From NCBI GenBank assembly GCA_029721435.1, contig CM056576.1:65367876-65431875 (forward strand): a DNA stretch of 64,000 nucleotides, written 5' to 3'. This DNA comes from Gymnothorax reevesii. Taxonomy: Eukaryota > Chordata > Actinopteri > Anguilliformes > Muraenidae. Both the position numbers and the translations under genes were made by a program. Every line of letters begins with the position of its first letter. Positions within the stretch are counted from its first letter, which is position 1. The notes beneath the pieces are model-generated. The model was not told the DNA's origin. It searched no databases and worked only from the letters and a program-made list of their open reading frames with translations. This document shows positions 20,081 to 30,391 of this stretch, one piece after another.

Positions 20081-20585
20081 TCAGGGAAGCTGCTTTTATA
20101 CCCAATTATGGCACCCACCTGTTTCCAATTAGCCCGTTCACCAGTGGGATGTTCCAAATAAGTGTTTGATGAGCATTCCTCAACTCTCTCAGTCTTTTTT
20201 GCCATTTGTGCCAGCTTTTTTGAAACATGTTGCAGGCATCAAATTCCAAATGAGCTAATATTTGCAAAAAATTACAAAGTTTACCTGTTCGAACATTAAG
20301 TAACTTGTCTTTGCAGTGTATTCAATTGAATATAGGTTGAAAAGGATTTGCAAATCATTGTATTCTGTTTTAATTTACAATTTACACAACGTGCCAACTT
20401 CACTGGTTTTGGTTTGTACTTTTTCAGCCCTTTTTTGCCTGTGTCCCAACTTTTTTGAGACCTGTTGCAGCCATAAAATTTGAAATAAGCTAATATTTTT
20501 GGATAAAAATTTAAAATGTCTCAGTTTCAATATTTGAAATGTTATCTATGTTTTATTGTAAATAACATTGGCTCATGTGATCTGC

Positions 20586-22350
20586 TAATTACCAGCAAGG
20601 CTGGACAGCTGCCGTCACCTTGCCATAATTCGCTCACCTTAAATCAATTCCCGTGCACTTTGCCTAACTTGTAATCAAGCCATTTATTCAGCCATCTGAC
20701 CAATCAAAATCAAAATCAAGCCAATAATGATTTAGAAGAGATACTGAGGAGCAGACAAACCGAACCAGGCTACCGTGCTAAATTGAAATAATGTCAGTAA
20801 TCTGAATAAATAGCAGACCTCTGAATTCCACCTCTCATCGGAAAACTTTCAGGAATTATTAAAAAAGATTTCTTAAAAATAAAAACCAGTACCATCTTCG
20901 CATATATTTTTAAATACTTAAAATCATGTTAAGTAGAAAACATTGTGTGGAGCGCATCAAACGTGAATGTGAGAGGAATTATTTTCGCATTGCAAGCAAT
21001 GGACAAATGCACCGAAGACTGGGCAAGCACGTTCAGTCAAGTCTGTGCCGCAAATTTTAAACATTTTTTATTTAATAATTGAACAAGATTTACACACAAT
21101 GGCCAAATGTAATAATCAAGCAAACACATTCAGGCAAACTGTGTGCTGAACAAAGCAAAGTTAAGGTCTTCAAAATCATCCTCCTCTGCTAGACAATTGC
21201 TTTCACCCCCTTCCCATTTACAATCAAACAGTTGATTCGCGCAATGAACAATTTTATATTGGTTGGAAGTCTAATTTTTTTAGATATCCATGTATTCAGA
21301 CATTTTTCATGCATGCATCGCATGCACGAATGCATGTGGCAGCCACAGTAACGTTATGATCTCGGAACTTCTCATGCCACTTGTGGCATTAATGGCGGCT
21401 TCCTGGAAACAGCTATTTCGGCTAATTAATGGTCATTTAAAAGAACAGGGGGTATGTATGGAGAAAAAATTGACCGTGGATATTATGTTGGAGTTCATTA
21501 CAATAAGATTAAGTCCAAACTTGTAGGTCATTATAGTCCTCCTTTAAGATTTTTTATGTTTGCAGTCCCATTTTGCTTGTGATTCAGCTTTAATGTCATT
21601 TCTCAATTTTGTTGGTTTTCCAAGCTATTATATCCAGTCTTAATTTGCACTGTTGCATTTATTGCAATGCATGTCATGCGCAACCTTATCAAACAGCTTG
21701 GGGTGAGAATCTAGTTTCATGGTTCGACCCTCAATTTGGGGGTTGTGGTTTTTATCCAATGCAATAATTAAGACCGAATCAATTCGTCATCCCTTGTTGG
21801 TAGACTCCCAATCTGTATTGCAATTCTTTGTTTTGAGCATTATGGAATTTTAATTCAAACCTTTTCCAATACGGATTGAGTGTGGTAAATTTTGGAAATG
21901 GGAATCTGTCTCTGCGCGTGGCCCTCTGCCTCATCCTTCGTGAATGTGCAGCTCTCAGTGGCCCCATCAAAATGATATCCATACCTTACCTCCGCAGCTC
22001 AAGGCAGATAGGACATTCCAATTACAAGCATGGGCGTTGGTCATCTGTGGGCACTTCATAAATGCAGCCTTCAGCCACAACCACAATTCACTTGCAGTTT
22101 TCATGGTCTCATCAAAGCAGCGTCCTAAGTTTACAGAAGTGGGTGCTCTCGCTGCATGCTTGCCTTGTTCGTGGCCCGATTGAGGTATGAGATGTGAACT
22201 GTAGTTGGATATTGTTAATGCCAGCATAGCATGGGTTTCTAATGTTAAATGTGCAAGGTGTGTGTTCATTGCAAATTATTCGTCATAATGATTGCAATGT
22301 TCTTCTGAAGTAGTCAAATAGCTCACTAGTGCGTTGCGTGCGTTTCAGTT
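20586..22350. other. No gene recognised
   Basis: Mostly AT-rich sequence. On the minus strand 22269-21967 gives an open frame (core block FDETMKTASELWLWLKAAF) ending near a ggtaagg splice-donor-like site (about 21989), but I recognise no family. It may be chance or an old exon. Confidence 0.4.
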
Positions 22351-22873
22351 ATGGGTGCTCATCGCCTCGCCGGCAAACATTTACGGATCCTGCATGCGTA
22401 TCCACCTCACGCTCACTCGCAGTAGCGCCGTTCACTTGCACTCCAGTCATAGGCATATTTTGCCCCGCCGGCAAACATTAACGAACATTGCAAGCGTATC
22501 CACCTCACGACCACTCACTGTGGCGCATCTCTTTGACGCTTAGCTAGCGCTTCGGCTATGGGTGCACTTTGCCTGGCTGGCAAACATTCGCGGATACTGC
22601 ACGCATATCCACCTCACGGCCATTCGCTGTGGCGCGCCATTCTGGCGCTTAGCTAGCGCTTCAGCTATGAGTGCACTTTGCCTGGCTGGCAAACATTCGC
22701 GAATACTGCACGAATATCCACCTCACGGCCACTCGCTGTGGCGCATCACTCTGGCGCTTAGCTAGCGCTTCGGCCATGAGTGCTCTTTGCCTGGCTGGCA
22801 AACATTCGCGGATAATGCACGCGTATCCACCTCACGGCCTCTCACTGTGGCACATCACTCTGGCGCTTAGCTA
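22351..22873. repeat. Tandem repeat, five units of about 109 bp
   Basis: Units start at about 22351, 22449, 22558, 22667 and 22776. The last three steps are exactly 109 bp; the first is 98. Each unit holds atgrgtgc...ctggcaaacattcgcgg...tatccacctcacgg...tggcgcttagctagcgctt. The last three units are the most alike and the outer ones more diverged. The unit length is not a multiple of 3, so the short frames across it are not coding. CpG content is higher than in surrounding DNA. Confidence 0.88.
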
Positions 22874-22959
22874 CAAATGTAGTTGAAAGTGTTTTCCCCT
22901 TGAGATCATGCCAGGCAGGAAATACATGTGCAGTTCCAATTAGCGCAAATACTAATGTA

Positions 22960-24036
22960 CAGCGCCCTCCATAATTATTGGCACCCCTGATTAAGATGTG
23001 TTCTTTAGCTTCTTATAATTTCAGTTTTTTTCTAAATAATGTAGGGCCACCAGTAAAAAAGAAATTTTAAAAAAAGGGAAAATCCAACCTTTAATTCAAG
23101 TGCATTTATTCAGTGGGAAAAAAAATCCCACATTAAGAAATGATTCTTTTACTTCAAATCATGTGTACCACAATTATTATCACCCCTGATGTTAATACTT
23201 TTTACAGCCCCTTTTTGCCAACAAAACAGCGCCTAATCTTCTCCTATAATGTTTCACATGATGGGAGAATACAGAAAGAGGGATTTTCGACCATTCCTCT
23301 TAGCACAATCTCTCTAAATCATCCAGCGACCTGGGTCCTCTCCTCTGTTCTCTCCTCTTCAGCTCACTCCACAATGGGGGGTTTTCAATGGGGTTGAGGT
23401 CTGAGGACTGAGATTGCCATGGGAGGAGCTTGATTCTGTGTCTGGTGAACCATTTCTGTGTAGATTTGGCCACATGTTTAGGGTCATTATCTTGCTGAAA
23501 GACCCAGTGCCCCAGTGACCCATCTTCAGCTTTCGGGCAGAGGCCACCAGATTTTGATTTAAAATGTCCTGGTATTTCAAAATATTCATGTTGCCATGCA
23601 ACCAAAGGTTCCCAGGGCATCTGGAAGAGAAACAGGCCCACAGCATCACCGATCTTCCCCCTATACTTCACAGTGGGCATGAGGTGCTTTTCTGCATACT
23701 CATCTTTTGTGTTCCTCCAGACCCACTAAGAGTGTTTGTTGCCAAAAAGCTCTATCTTGGTTTTATCTGACCAAAGCACATGGACAGAAATACTTCAATT
23801 ACATTTAATTCGTAGGAATCATTAGGGGTGCCAATAATTGTGTAACAGGTGATTTTATGAAAAATAATTATTTCTTAGTCAGGGGTTCTTTTTTTCCATT
23901 AAAGTTCACTTGAGTTGAAGGTTACATTTTTCTACAATTTTCAATGTGAGAGTATGCTTTTGCAATAAAAATGGAATTTATTTTAAGGCTTTTAACACAT
24001 CTTAACCAGGGGTGCCAATAATTATAGAGGGCGCTG
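22960..24036 (-). mobile_element. Tc1-like element C, internally deleted
   Basis: Ends cagcgccctccataattatt and its inverse ...aataattatagagggcgctg form a TIR of 40 bp or more, flanked by TA (22958-22959 and 24037-24038). Total length is 1077 bp, about two thirds of a typical 1.6-kb element. The missing part is the N-terminal half of the transposase, lost near 23780. Confidence 0.88.
23300..23770 (-). pseudogene. Tc1-like element C transposase, C-terminal part
   Basis: The minus strand encodes VMLWACFSSRCPGNLWLHG, then LGHWVFQQDNDPKHVAKSTQ with the second catalytic Asp, and LPWQSQSSDLNPIENP with the third acidic site, ending in GPRSLDDLERLC. Two overlapping frames are needed, so a frameshift is present near 23640. 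The helix-turn-helix region and the first catalytic Asp are missing. Confidence 0.82.
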
Positions 24037-24039
24037 TAG

Positions 24040-24262
24040 TTATAATTATAATAATACATCAATTTTATATAGCGCTTTTCTGGGCACTCAAAGACGCTTC
24101 ACAATGGATACATTATTCATTCACTCACACATACACGCTCTGATGGTGGTAAACTACGTTTGGTAGCCACAGCTGCCCTGGGGCAGGCTGACGGAAGCGT
24201 GGCTGCCATTACGCGCCTACGGCCCCTCCGACCACCACCAAACATTCACACACAGCCATACA
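24040..24262. repeat. Dispersed teleost repeat
   Basis: Begins with an AT-rich stretch and atatagcgcttttc...cactcaaagacgcttcacaatg, and ends at the start of Gmr1 copy 2. Related starts (tagcgcttttcacatat) recur at 50229 and, more loosely, at 33225-33275 within this window. I cannot name the family. Confidence 0.5.
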
Positions 24263-25390
24263 AGGTCCTTGTGTTGTTTCCCTTGCAGTCCAATCCATTG
24301 CAGGCTAGATTTCATGGTCCTTATGATATTCTGACAAAACTCAATGATCTCAATTACGTTGTGAAAACTCCAGTTGTGTCACATTAACATGCTGAAGCCT
24401 TATCCTGATAGGAATGCTAGGGTTGCAGCTGTCACTTCAGATCTTCCTATGGCCGAGACTTGTGAAGATGAGGGGGAGTTTCAAGTTGATGAACCTTGAA
24501 GTAAAGCTGAAGCTCTTTCATGTAAATTGTCAAATTCTGAAGTGTTGCAAAATCTTGATGTAGAACTTCAGCACTTAGAACCCTCACAGAAGGATCAGTT
24601 TGACAGGTTGATCAAAAAATATAAAGATCTATTTCCTGATGTTCCAGAGAGAGTTTCTATAGCCTCTCGAGATGTAGATGTTGGTTATGCCAAACCTATA
24701 ACACAGCATCCGTACCGGATGAATCCTGAAAAGAGGAAGATTGCTGAGAAAGAGGTTGAGTACATATTAGAACTGATATTATCAGACCCTCTAACTCAGA
24801 TTGGAGTTCATCCTGTGTGCTAGTTCCAAAACCTGATGGAAGTACTAGATTCTGAACAGATTATCACAAAGTCAATGCTGTAACTAGAACTGATGTGTTT
24901 CCCATACCTAGGATTGATAATTGCTTGCCCTACTATATCGATACAAAGTTTCTGACCAAGATTGATTTATTGAAGGGTTATTGGTGTGTGCCTTTAACTG
25001 AGAGGGCCAAGAGCATTTCTGCTTTTGCCACACCATCTGGGTTATACCAGTATGAAGTCCTGCCCTTTGGCATGAAAAATTCCCCAGCCACGTACCAAAG
25101 GATGATACAGTCTACAATCACCGGATTGCCACACACGAGTATTCCACAATAGAGAAGGAGCTGTTGACTCTGGTTTTATCCTTACAACACTTTGAGGTTT
25201 ATGTTTGTACAGGGCAAAAGCCAATAATTGTATAAACTGACCACAATCCGTTAATGTTTTTGAGTAAGATGAAAAACAAGAATCGGAGATTGTTGAATTG
25301 GAGTTTGATTTTACAGGAGTTTGACTTGGAAATTAAGCATGTAAAAGGTACTGACAATGTAATTTCTGATTGCTTATACCGTGTTTGAGT
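24263..25390 (+). pseudogene. pol: Gmr1-like element copy 2: integrase end, RT, RNase H end
   Basis: From 24263 the sequence matches 5453-6350 of copy 1. It contains the integrase C-terminal module (GPYDILTKLNDLNYVVKTP), the linker, and RT up to the block before YIDD (LPFGMKNSPATYQRM). At about 25137 it jumps directly to the RNase H end (STIEKELLTLVLSLQHFEVY and LQEFDLEIKHVKGTDN), deleting the YIDD box, the RT thumb and the first half of RNase H. Several stops and small indels are present. It supplies the RNase H C-terminus that copy 1 lacks, and shows that no integrase follows RNase H. Confidence 0.85.
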
Positions 25391-25440
25391 ATGTGTATAT
25401 ATCACGTGTTAATTAGCATATTGTATTATATGTGTATATA

Positions 25441-26158
25441 CAGTGGCCCCAATAAGTATTTGTACACTACTTGAAAATTCGACTACATAACAGCTTTGTA
25501 TATTCGGCTAAATGCTTGCTACTGTGTGTAAAAGTGATTAAAATATTTGATAATCAATATGTTTTAAACAAATATTTAATGTCAAAATGGCATATTTGGT
25601 CAGAAAGGTGATAATCTGACCCAATAAGTATCTGTACAGTTCCATTAGTGAGTCACAAAACTTATAATACTCACCTAAAATTGACTCAAGGACATGGTTG
25701 ACTCACTTGGTCTGATTTGGTCAAGCATGACCATACTGGACACTCCCTCTGTACACAGACTGGCCTTTGTAAATGGCCTGATCATGCCCATAATGTACTC
25801 CTGTGATATATGGCTAAGACAAGCGAGATACCCCGTCGAATGCGGGAGCAAATTATTCCGCAACACAAAGAAGGCCAAAGCACCAGAAAAATTGGAACTT
25901 GGCTATCGTTACGCCACACGACCATGCAGTACATCATCAAGAAGTACAAACAGTCTGAACGCATAGCCAATGCAGCCAGGAAAGGATGTTCCATTATATA
26001 CCAGCCATCTCCCTGCTGGTACAGAGGGAGAGACAGTCCTCGGCCTCCAGTCTTGCCACCAAAGTGGAGGAAGCAACTGGAAGCCATGTTTGTGCCCAGG
26101 CCATCCGTAACCGGCTCCATGAAGTACAGTAGTGTACAAATACTTTTTGGAGCCACTG
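25441..26158 (+). mobile_element. Tc1-like element D, internally deleted
   Basis: Ends cagtggccccaataagtatt and inverse ...aatactttttggagccactg, flanked by TA (25439-25440, 26159-26160). At 718 bp it is less than half normal length. It sits 50 bp past the end of Gmr1 copy 2. Confidence 0.87.
25810..26100 (+). pseudogene. Tc1-like element D transposase, N-terminal part
   Basis: Starts MAKTSEIPRRMREQIIPQH, a Tc1 helix-turn-helix (GQSTRKIGTWLSLRHTTMQY) followed by IIKKYKQSERIANAARKGC. The catalytic domain is missing; after about 26000 the reading diverges into short fragments before the right TIR. Confidence 0.78.
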
Positions 26159-26277
26159 TACTGTATATTTCATACAGAATTGTTCATAAGTTAAGAAATT
26201 GCCATTCGTGTCCATCAAGTCAACTCTAGACCATATATTCCTCTCATACCAATCTTCAAAAAATAAGGATTTACAGT

Positions 26278-26768
26278 GATCCCTGTCCGCGTTTTGTCTT
26301 CTGCCAATTTCATGTGATTAGGTTTTTCCTAATGTGTTGCTCCCTTGTAATCAGTCTCACTGCTTCCACCTGTGTTCTGTTATCATGTGACCTCCCTGAA
26401 ATGTATATTAGATGTCTCATCACAGCACTACTATGTCAGATCGTTCTCTCATGCTTACTTGTTCCACGTTCATTTCGCCTTGTACCCATTGTGATTATCT
26501 TTCTGACTGGACCGTCCTTGACTATCGATTTTTGCCTACTCCCTGTACTTCGCCGCCTTCTTGTGTTTTGAATCTTTTTTTGTCTGACCGTGATTTTTGT
26601 AATTGGAGCCCTGGTTACAATTCTGGATTTCGCCCATTGGATTCTGATTTTGGATTGTGGACTCTGTACTGTTGCCTGCTCTGTTGGGGGGTTTCCCCCT
26701 TCAGAAATAAAGCCTCCTTTTTGTATTTTACTGGTTCTTGCGTGTAGTCCATTTCATAAGTCCTCACA
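26278..26768 (+). repeat. LTR-like sequence
   Basis: Pyrimidine-rich, resembling Gypsy LTRs of fish and aligning loosely with 53690-54310 (shared blocks attaggtt..., gtcagatcgtt, tctgactggact, cccattggattctg). It has a tatatta TATA-like site near 26403 and a polyadenylation signal aataaa at about 26706. Ends are uncertain and I found no target duplication. Confidence 0.5.
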
Positions 26769-26964
26769 TGAGCTATATTTCCCAGACAATTTGTACTATA
26801 TAAAAGACAGAAAAGAATGATGAATGTGAATTTATTATTGGACTTCTGTATTTTATTCTCCAAAGTCAATGCATGTCACACAATACACACACAATCTACG
26901 CATTGTATATCATCAAAAATACACCTTGTTGTATTCTGTGGGTTTCTGTGTTTTGGTCAGGTTT

Positions 26965-27405
26965 TTGTCCGTGTCTTTCGTGCTTTTAGGGTTAGTAAGA
27001 TAGAAAAGCAAGGTGAAGTAAGCAAATGAGATCGGAAGGAAGGGTGAAATCCAGGATCCATTAAATCACCCGAAATAGTGACACAATCTATTACGAAAGA
27101 AACGGCAACAAACTCATGACGCGACAGGGGAAAAAACCATACACGGGTAACGTGGACCGCGGGAGAGATACGAAATGTGAAACACTAAAACTAAGACAGA
27201 AAAAAGACATAACAATAATTTAAAAAACCTAATTTAAAAAACAGAACATAACCCTAACCTAAAAACACGAAAGACACGGACAAATTGACTTTGAATATCA
27301 TCTGTAGTGCGAAAAAATTCGTTTCCCGTCCGGTGTGAAAGCACCCTTACTTCCGATCTCGTTTGCTTACTTCACCTTGCTTTTCCAGCTTACTAACCCT
27401 ACTAA
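26965..27405. repeat. Interrupted inverted duplication
   Basis: 26965-26990 is an inverse match to about 27257-27285 (acgaaagacacggacaa), and 26990-27045 is an inverse match to about 27350-27405 (tttgcttacttcaccttgct). The plus-orientation copy at 53360-53430 joins to the region shared with 27350-27473. Confidence 0.55.
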
Positions 27406-27473
27406 CAGTTTGTTGTTTTCTATAATTTACTAACCAACACTAACATTGTATCTAAGACTAATGTACTAACGAG
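27350..27473 (+). repeat. Repeat R, copy 1 left part
   Basis: Matches 53385-53500 (ttactaaccctac, taacattgtat...). It is interrupted by the hAT element at 27474-29670 and resumes at 29671-29820, matching 53510-53640 (ctgttctagtctcc). It probably derives from an LTR element; no coding. Confidence 0.6.
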
Positions 27474-27805
27474 CAGTGCTTGAAGTGGGAAAAAAGAAGT
27501 GCAGGAACCCTGATTTTCTGAGAACCATCCCGGTCATTAAAAAAGGTTTAGGGTTAGTCGAAAAGTTGAAAACACGTTATTTTTTGAATTGGAAACTTAA
27601 AACGTTTTTTTACATTCATGCATTTAGCAAACATGGCTCTTAAGGACAATGCTCTACTTTTTTCATTTTGTGCTACAGTACTTGTTTGAACAGATGTGTT
27701 TTCACAATAATTCTGATATTAGGCCTATTTTTGAATGAACCTTTAGTATGTGGGCAGCTGGAGTAAGAACCACAACCGTATTGTCAAGATGTTTAAGTTT
27801 TTTGC

Positions 27806-28638
27806 AATCCCCGTGTCTGACAGTCTATTATTGTTTTTAATTTCTTCAAATCTGCTGACTCTTTAAGATATTAAATGTGAATTTTTTGAAAAGAGGGCTC
27901 AGTTCTTCAAGATGAGTACCGAGAATTTCAATCAATGTTTCTGTTTAAGCTCCGCTCAGTAAAGCGAGTCGACACTGGCGCGAGACAATGTACAATGCCT
28001 CCGTGTCTGACAGCCAAAAAAAAGAGGACGATTAGAACAGATTGATAACGAAATAAAGAATTAAAAGAAACATTTTAACAACAGAACATCCAATGAACAC
28101 TGCGATTTATTTATTGGCGGGTCATCTTTGTTGGATATCCCGTTCATTGGTTTTTATTCTTTATTTCGTTATAAATCTGTTCTCATATCAATACTTTTAC
28201 TTTTTGCTGGCTGGTGGACATGGAGTATTTTGCATTTCCTGGCGGACAGTCTTGATCGTGCATGCGATAATTTGTTCACACTGTCAATGGTCATGGAATT
28301 GATTTGCTCTCTGATTGCAAGCACTATTTTATCTCTGCTGTGGAAATAAAGCGTGAATCTGTTCGGTCCATCTGACTAATTTTCAAAAGGAAGACCGAAT
28401 AAAGACTGCCATCTATCTTCAACGAAAACAGACGAATAGGCTAAAGTGAAGGTCGAACACAAACATGGCCAAGTTTACGCATTTAATAATTCCTGGAATA
28501 CTCGGAAAAATTAGAACTTTTCTGACTTTCGGACACGGAGCTATATTAAAACTTTGTCCGACTATCGCGTCTTTGCATTGACTTTGTCTGTAATCAGTCG
28601 TGCGAAAAATTTGTTTCGCGTCCAGTGTGCAAGCGGCT
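27806..28638. mobile_element. Harbinger-like non-autonomous element, left end lost
   Basis: Closely matches 62910-63768. The right end gcgaaaaatttgtttcgcg...aagcggct is intact and followed by TTA, but the left TIR is missing. Frames inside it are conserved only because the two copies are similar DNA; they have no transposase motifs. Confidence 0.75.
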
Positions 28639-29035
28639 TTAATGAGCATAGAATGCAAGCATTCGATATATATATATCAGAGCACTTTATTCATGTCATT
28701 GTTTGGATTTTCTGGCTAGAAGTCACCAGTCAAACAACATAGGATAGTTTGCAAAGCCTGCTCAAACTCTTAATAGCAACACAGAACTGCATAATAATCG
28801 TACCACCAGCCAACGACGACTGAGAAGTGTTTTGTGCTTTAGAGTTTAAAGGACGAAACACTGTTCCAGCGTGTTGGCTGGTTAGATTGTGATGTTAGTT
28901 TAAAATCCTCTATTGAGAGCTCGTTGAGCAGGTTTTGCGAACCAGTTGGCAAGTCATTGAATTATTTTTCATGCTCCTGGCTAGCTAGCTAATGTTAGCA
29001 CAAACAACAACACTGGACCCGTCTTGGTCGCACTT

Positions 29036-29150
29036 AATAGAATAGAATAGAATAGAATAGAACGCCTTTATTGTCATTTCACAGAGTGACAAGAGATTCA
29101 AAGCTGTCCCATAGAGTGCACATACACAGAGGAACACATAGGAATTCCCT
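29036..29150 (-). repeat. LINE-like 3' tail with TATTC repeats
   Basis: agaatagaatagaatagaac followed by gcctttattgtcatttcac is, in reverse complement, an end of the sort aataaaggc(ttctattc)n found at the 3' ends of fish LINEs. No LINE coding is visible. Confidence 0.4.
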
Positions 29151-29820
29151 GAGTGGATATAAAATTATGATCGACTTACTGCAGATGAATCCTCGCGGTG
29201 TCGTCTTTTCAACGATGTGTTCCTTGTCTTCATAACCGTAGTAGGTGTTTTACAATCCAGCAGTTAATATTGGCAGCAAACATTTACCATTTACAGCTGT
29301 GGTTGACCGTAACGTCCCACTTGCCAACCACAGCAGTGCAGACTTGAATGAGCGCGCCCTCAGTACCTATGGCAATAACTCAGAAGTGGTAGCTAGGCAA
29401 CCAATTTGTTGTCAAATGTGGGATTTTCTTTTATTGGTGCGCTCATGTGAATGAACGACAAGCAACCCAGACAATGGAATAATCTAGGCAATCGAATGAA
29501 CCACAATCTTTGATGAAAATATATAATGTGTAATGTAATGTAAAATAAAGAAGTGCCGGAACTGTGTTCCGGTGCGTTCTGGCCAACTTCAAAGTGCAGG
29601 AACGCATATGATAAAAATACAGAAGTACCGGAACTACGTTCCGCTGCGTTCCGGTCCACTTCAAGCACTGCTAACGAGCACCCGGGATTGTACAGTTGCA
29701 CTTACTAATTGACTAACGACCTCTCCGCATTCAGCCTGTTCTAGTCTCCACCTCTCGCTTTCTCCTAATCTCCCTCTGCTGCTTTTCTAGCAGATTCTCT
29801 GCAATTATCTCATCTCTGTC

Positions 29821-30221
29821 CTGCCTCTCACTCTCTTTTTTACATTATAATCTGGTTCCCTGAAAATGGTGTTTCTCCCCCCTGTCTCATGTTTCTGCCT
29901 TCTCCTTGTGATTCTCTTTCTTAACACACCTATATGCTAGGAACCGCTGGATACCTCATTGGTCAACTGGAGCTGCTTGAGCTGCTCAGCCGTCTACTTT
30001 TGACCAATAGCCGCCTACTCTGAAAATTATGAAGAAAGCTGAATATCCCAGCTAAATAACGATAACATCATAGCTATCCTAGCGAGATCAATAACAAACT
30101 AGCTTGTAATGGATCCAACAACATTGGCATCCGAGTCAGATTCCGATAGTTCCTCAGAGGTTTGAATCTGTCCATTTTGATGAAGAGTATTTTTAATGGA
30201 AGATGAAGAAACTGAACATAA
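29821..30221. other. No gene recognised
   Basis: Short interval between repeat R and the palindromic MITE, without motifs. Confidence 0.4.
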
Positions 30222-30388
30222 AGCTGCTTTCACACCAGACGCGAAATGAATTTTTTCGCACAACAGGTGACATTCAAAGTCAATGCAAAGACGCAAATAT
30301 ATTTCGAATATATTCACGTCTTTGCATTGACTTTTAATGTCTTCTGTCGTGCAAAAAAATTTGTTTTGGGTCCTGTATGAAAGCAGCT
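30222..30388. mobile_element. Palindromic MITE, Harbinger-like
   Basis: A 167-bp near-perfect fold-back: agctgctttcacac...gtctttgcattgac on one arm and its inverse on the other, flanked by TAA (30219-30221 and 30389-30391). The terminus resembles that of the element at 62826-63768 (...ggacgcgaaac). Three-base TAA/TTA duplications are typical of PIF/Harbinger. Confidence 0.78.
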
Positions 30389-30391
30389 TAA

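Larger units (their letters stand above)
18345..20416 (-). mobile_element. Tc1-like element B inserted in element A
   Basis: Flanked by TA (18343-18344 and 20417-20418). Inverted ends of roughly 105-120 bp start caaaacc...accagtgaagttggc and can be followed to caaagacaag. Removing the 481-bp solo LTR and its duplication leaves about 1.59 kb, a normal full-length size for Tc1-like elements. The transposase is on the minus strand but decayed. A terminal fragment of the same family lies at 62298-62400. Confidence 0.85.
9011..20585 (-). mobile_element. Tc1-like element A, split by nested insertions
   Basis: Outer pieces of one Tc1-like element are found at 9011-9660, 17654-18344 and 20417 to about 20585. 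The left end begins after a TA (9009-9010) with caacccctgttccg, and its inner TIR (about 9060-9215) is matched in inverse orientation at 20425-20585; the outermost right TIR is lost. The transposase reads on the minus strand and continues across the gap filled by the Gypsy element: the left piece ends cactaa and the right piece resumes tgcatccccatacc, as in an uninterrupted family member (compare 19478-19500). Element B occupies the TA at 18343-18344. Confidence 0.78.
27474..29670. mobile_element. hAT-like element, 2.2 kb, perfect 8-bp duplication
   Basis: Ends cagtgcttgaagtgg and inverse ...ccacttcaagcactg, flanked by ctaacgag on both sides (27466-27473, 29671-29678). These are hAT features. 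No transposase frame remains. Near the right end the motif agaagt-ccggaact-cgttccg appears twice (29550 and 29625). A fragment with the same terminus is at 52768-52830. It carries a Harbinger-like insert and a LINE-like tail. Confidence 0.85.

Noticed and set aside
21967..22269. Minus-strand frame with a splice-donor-like ggtaagg
   Set aside because: No recognisable family, no acceptor or neighbouring exon seen; may be chance.
22351..22873. Possible CRISPR-like array or coding repeat
   Set aside because: Units of 109 bp are repeats throughout with no unique spacers; the unit is not a multiple of 3, and the setting is eukaryotic.
26278..26768. Paired LTRs of one element with 53690-54320
   Set aside because: The two are 27 kb apart, diverged and surrounded by different sequence, with no retroelement genes of matching type between them; treated as separate LTR-like copies.
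28093..28349. Small frames shared with 63194-63441, suggesting conserved peptides
   Set aside because: Both lie in copies of the same non-autonomous Harbinger-like element; similarity is at the DNA level across non-coding parts too, and there is no domain or codon pattern.
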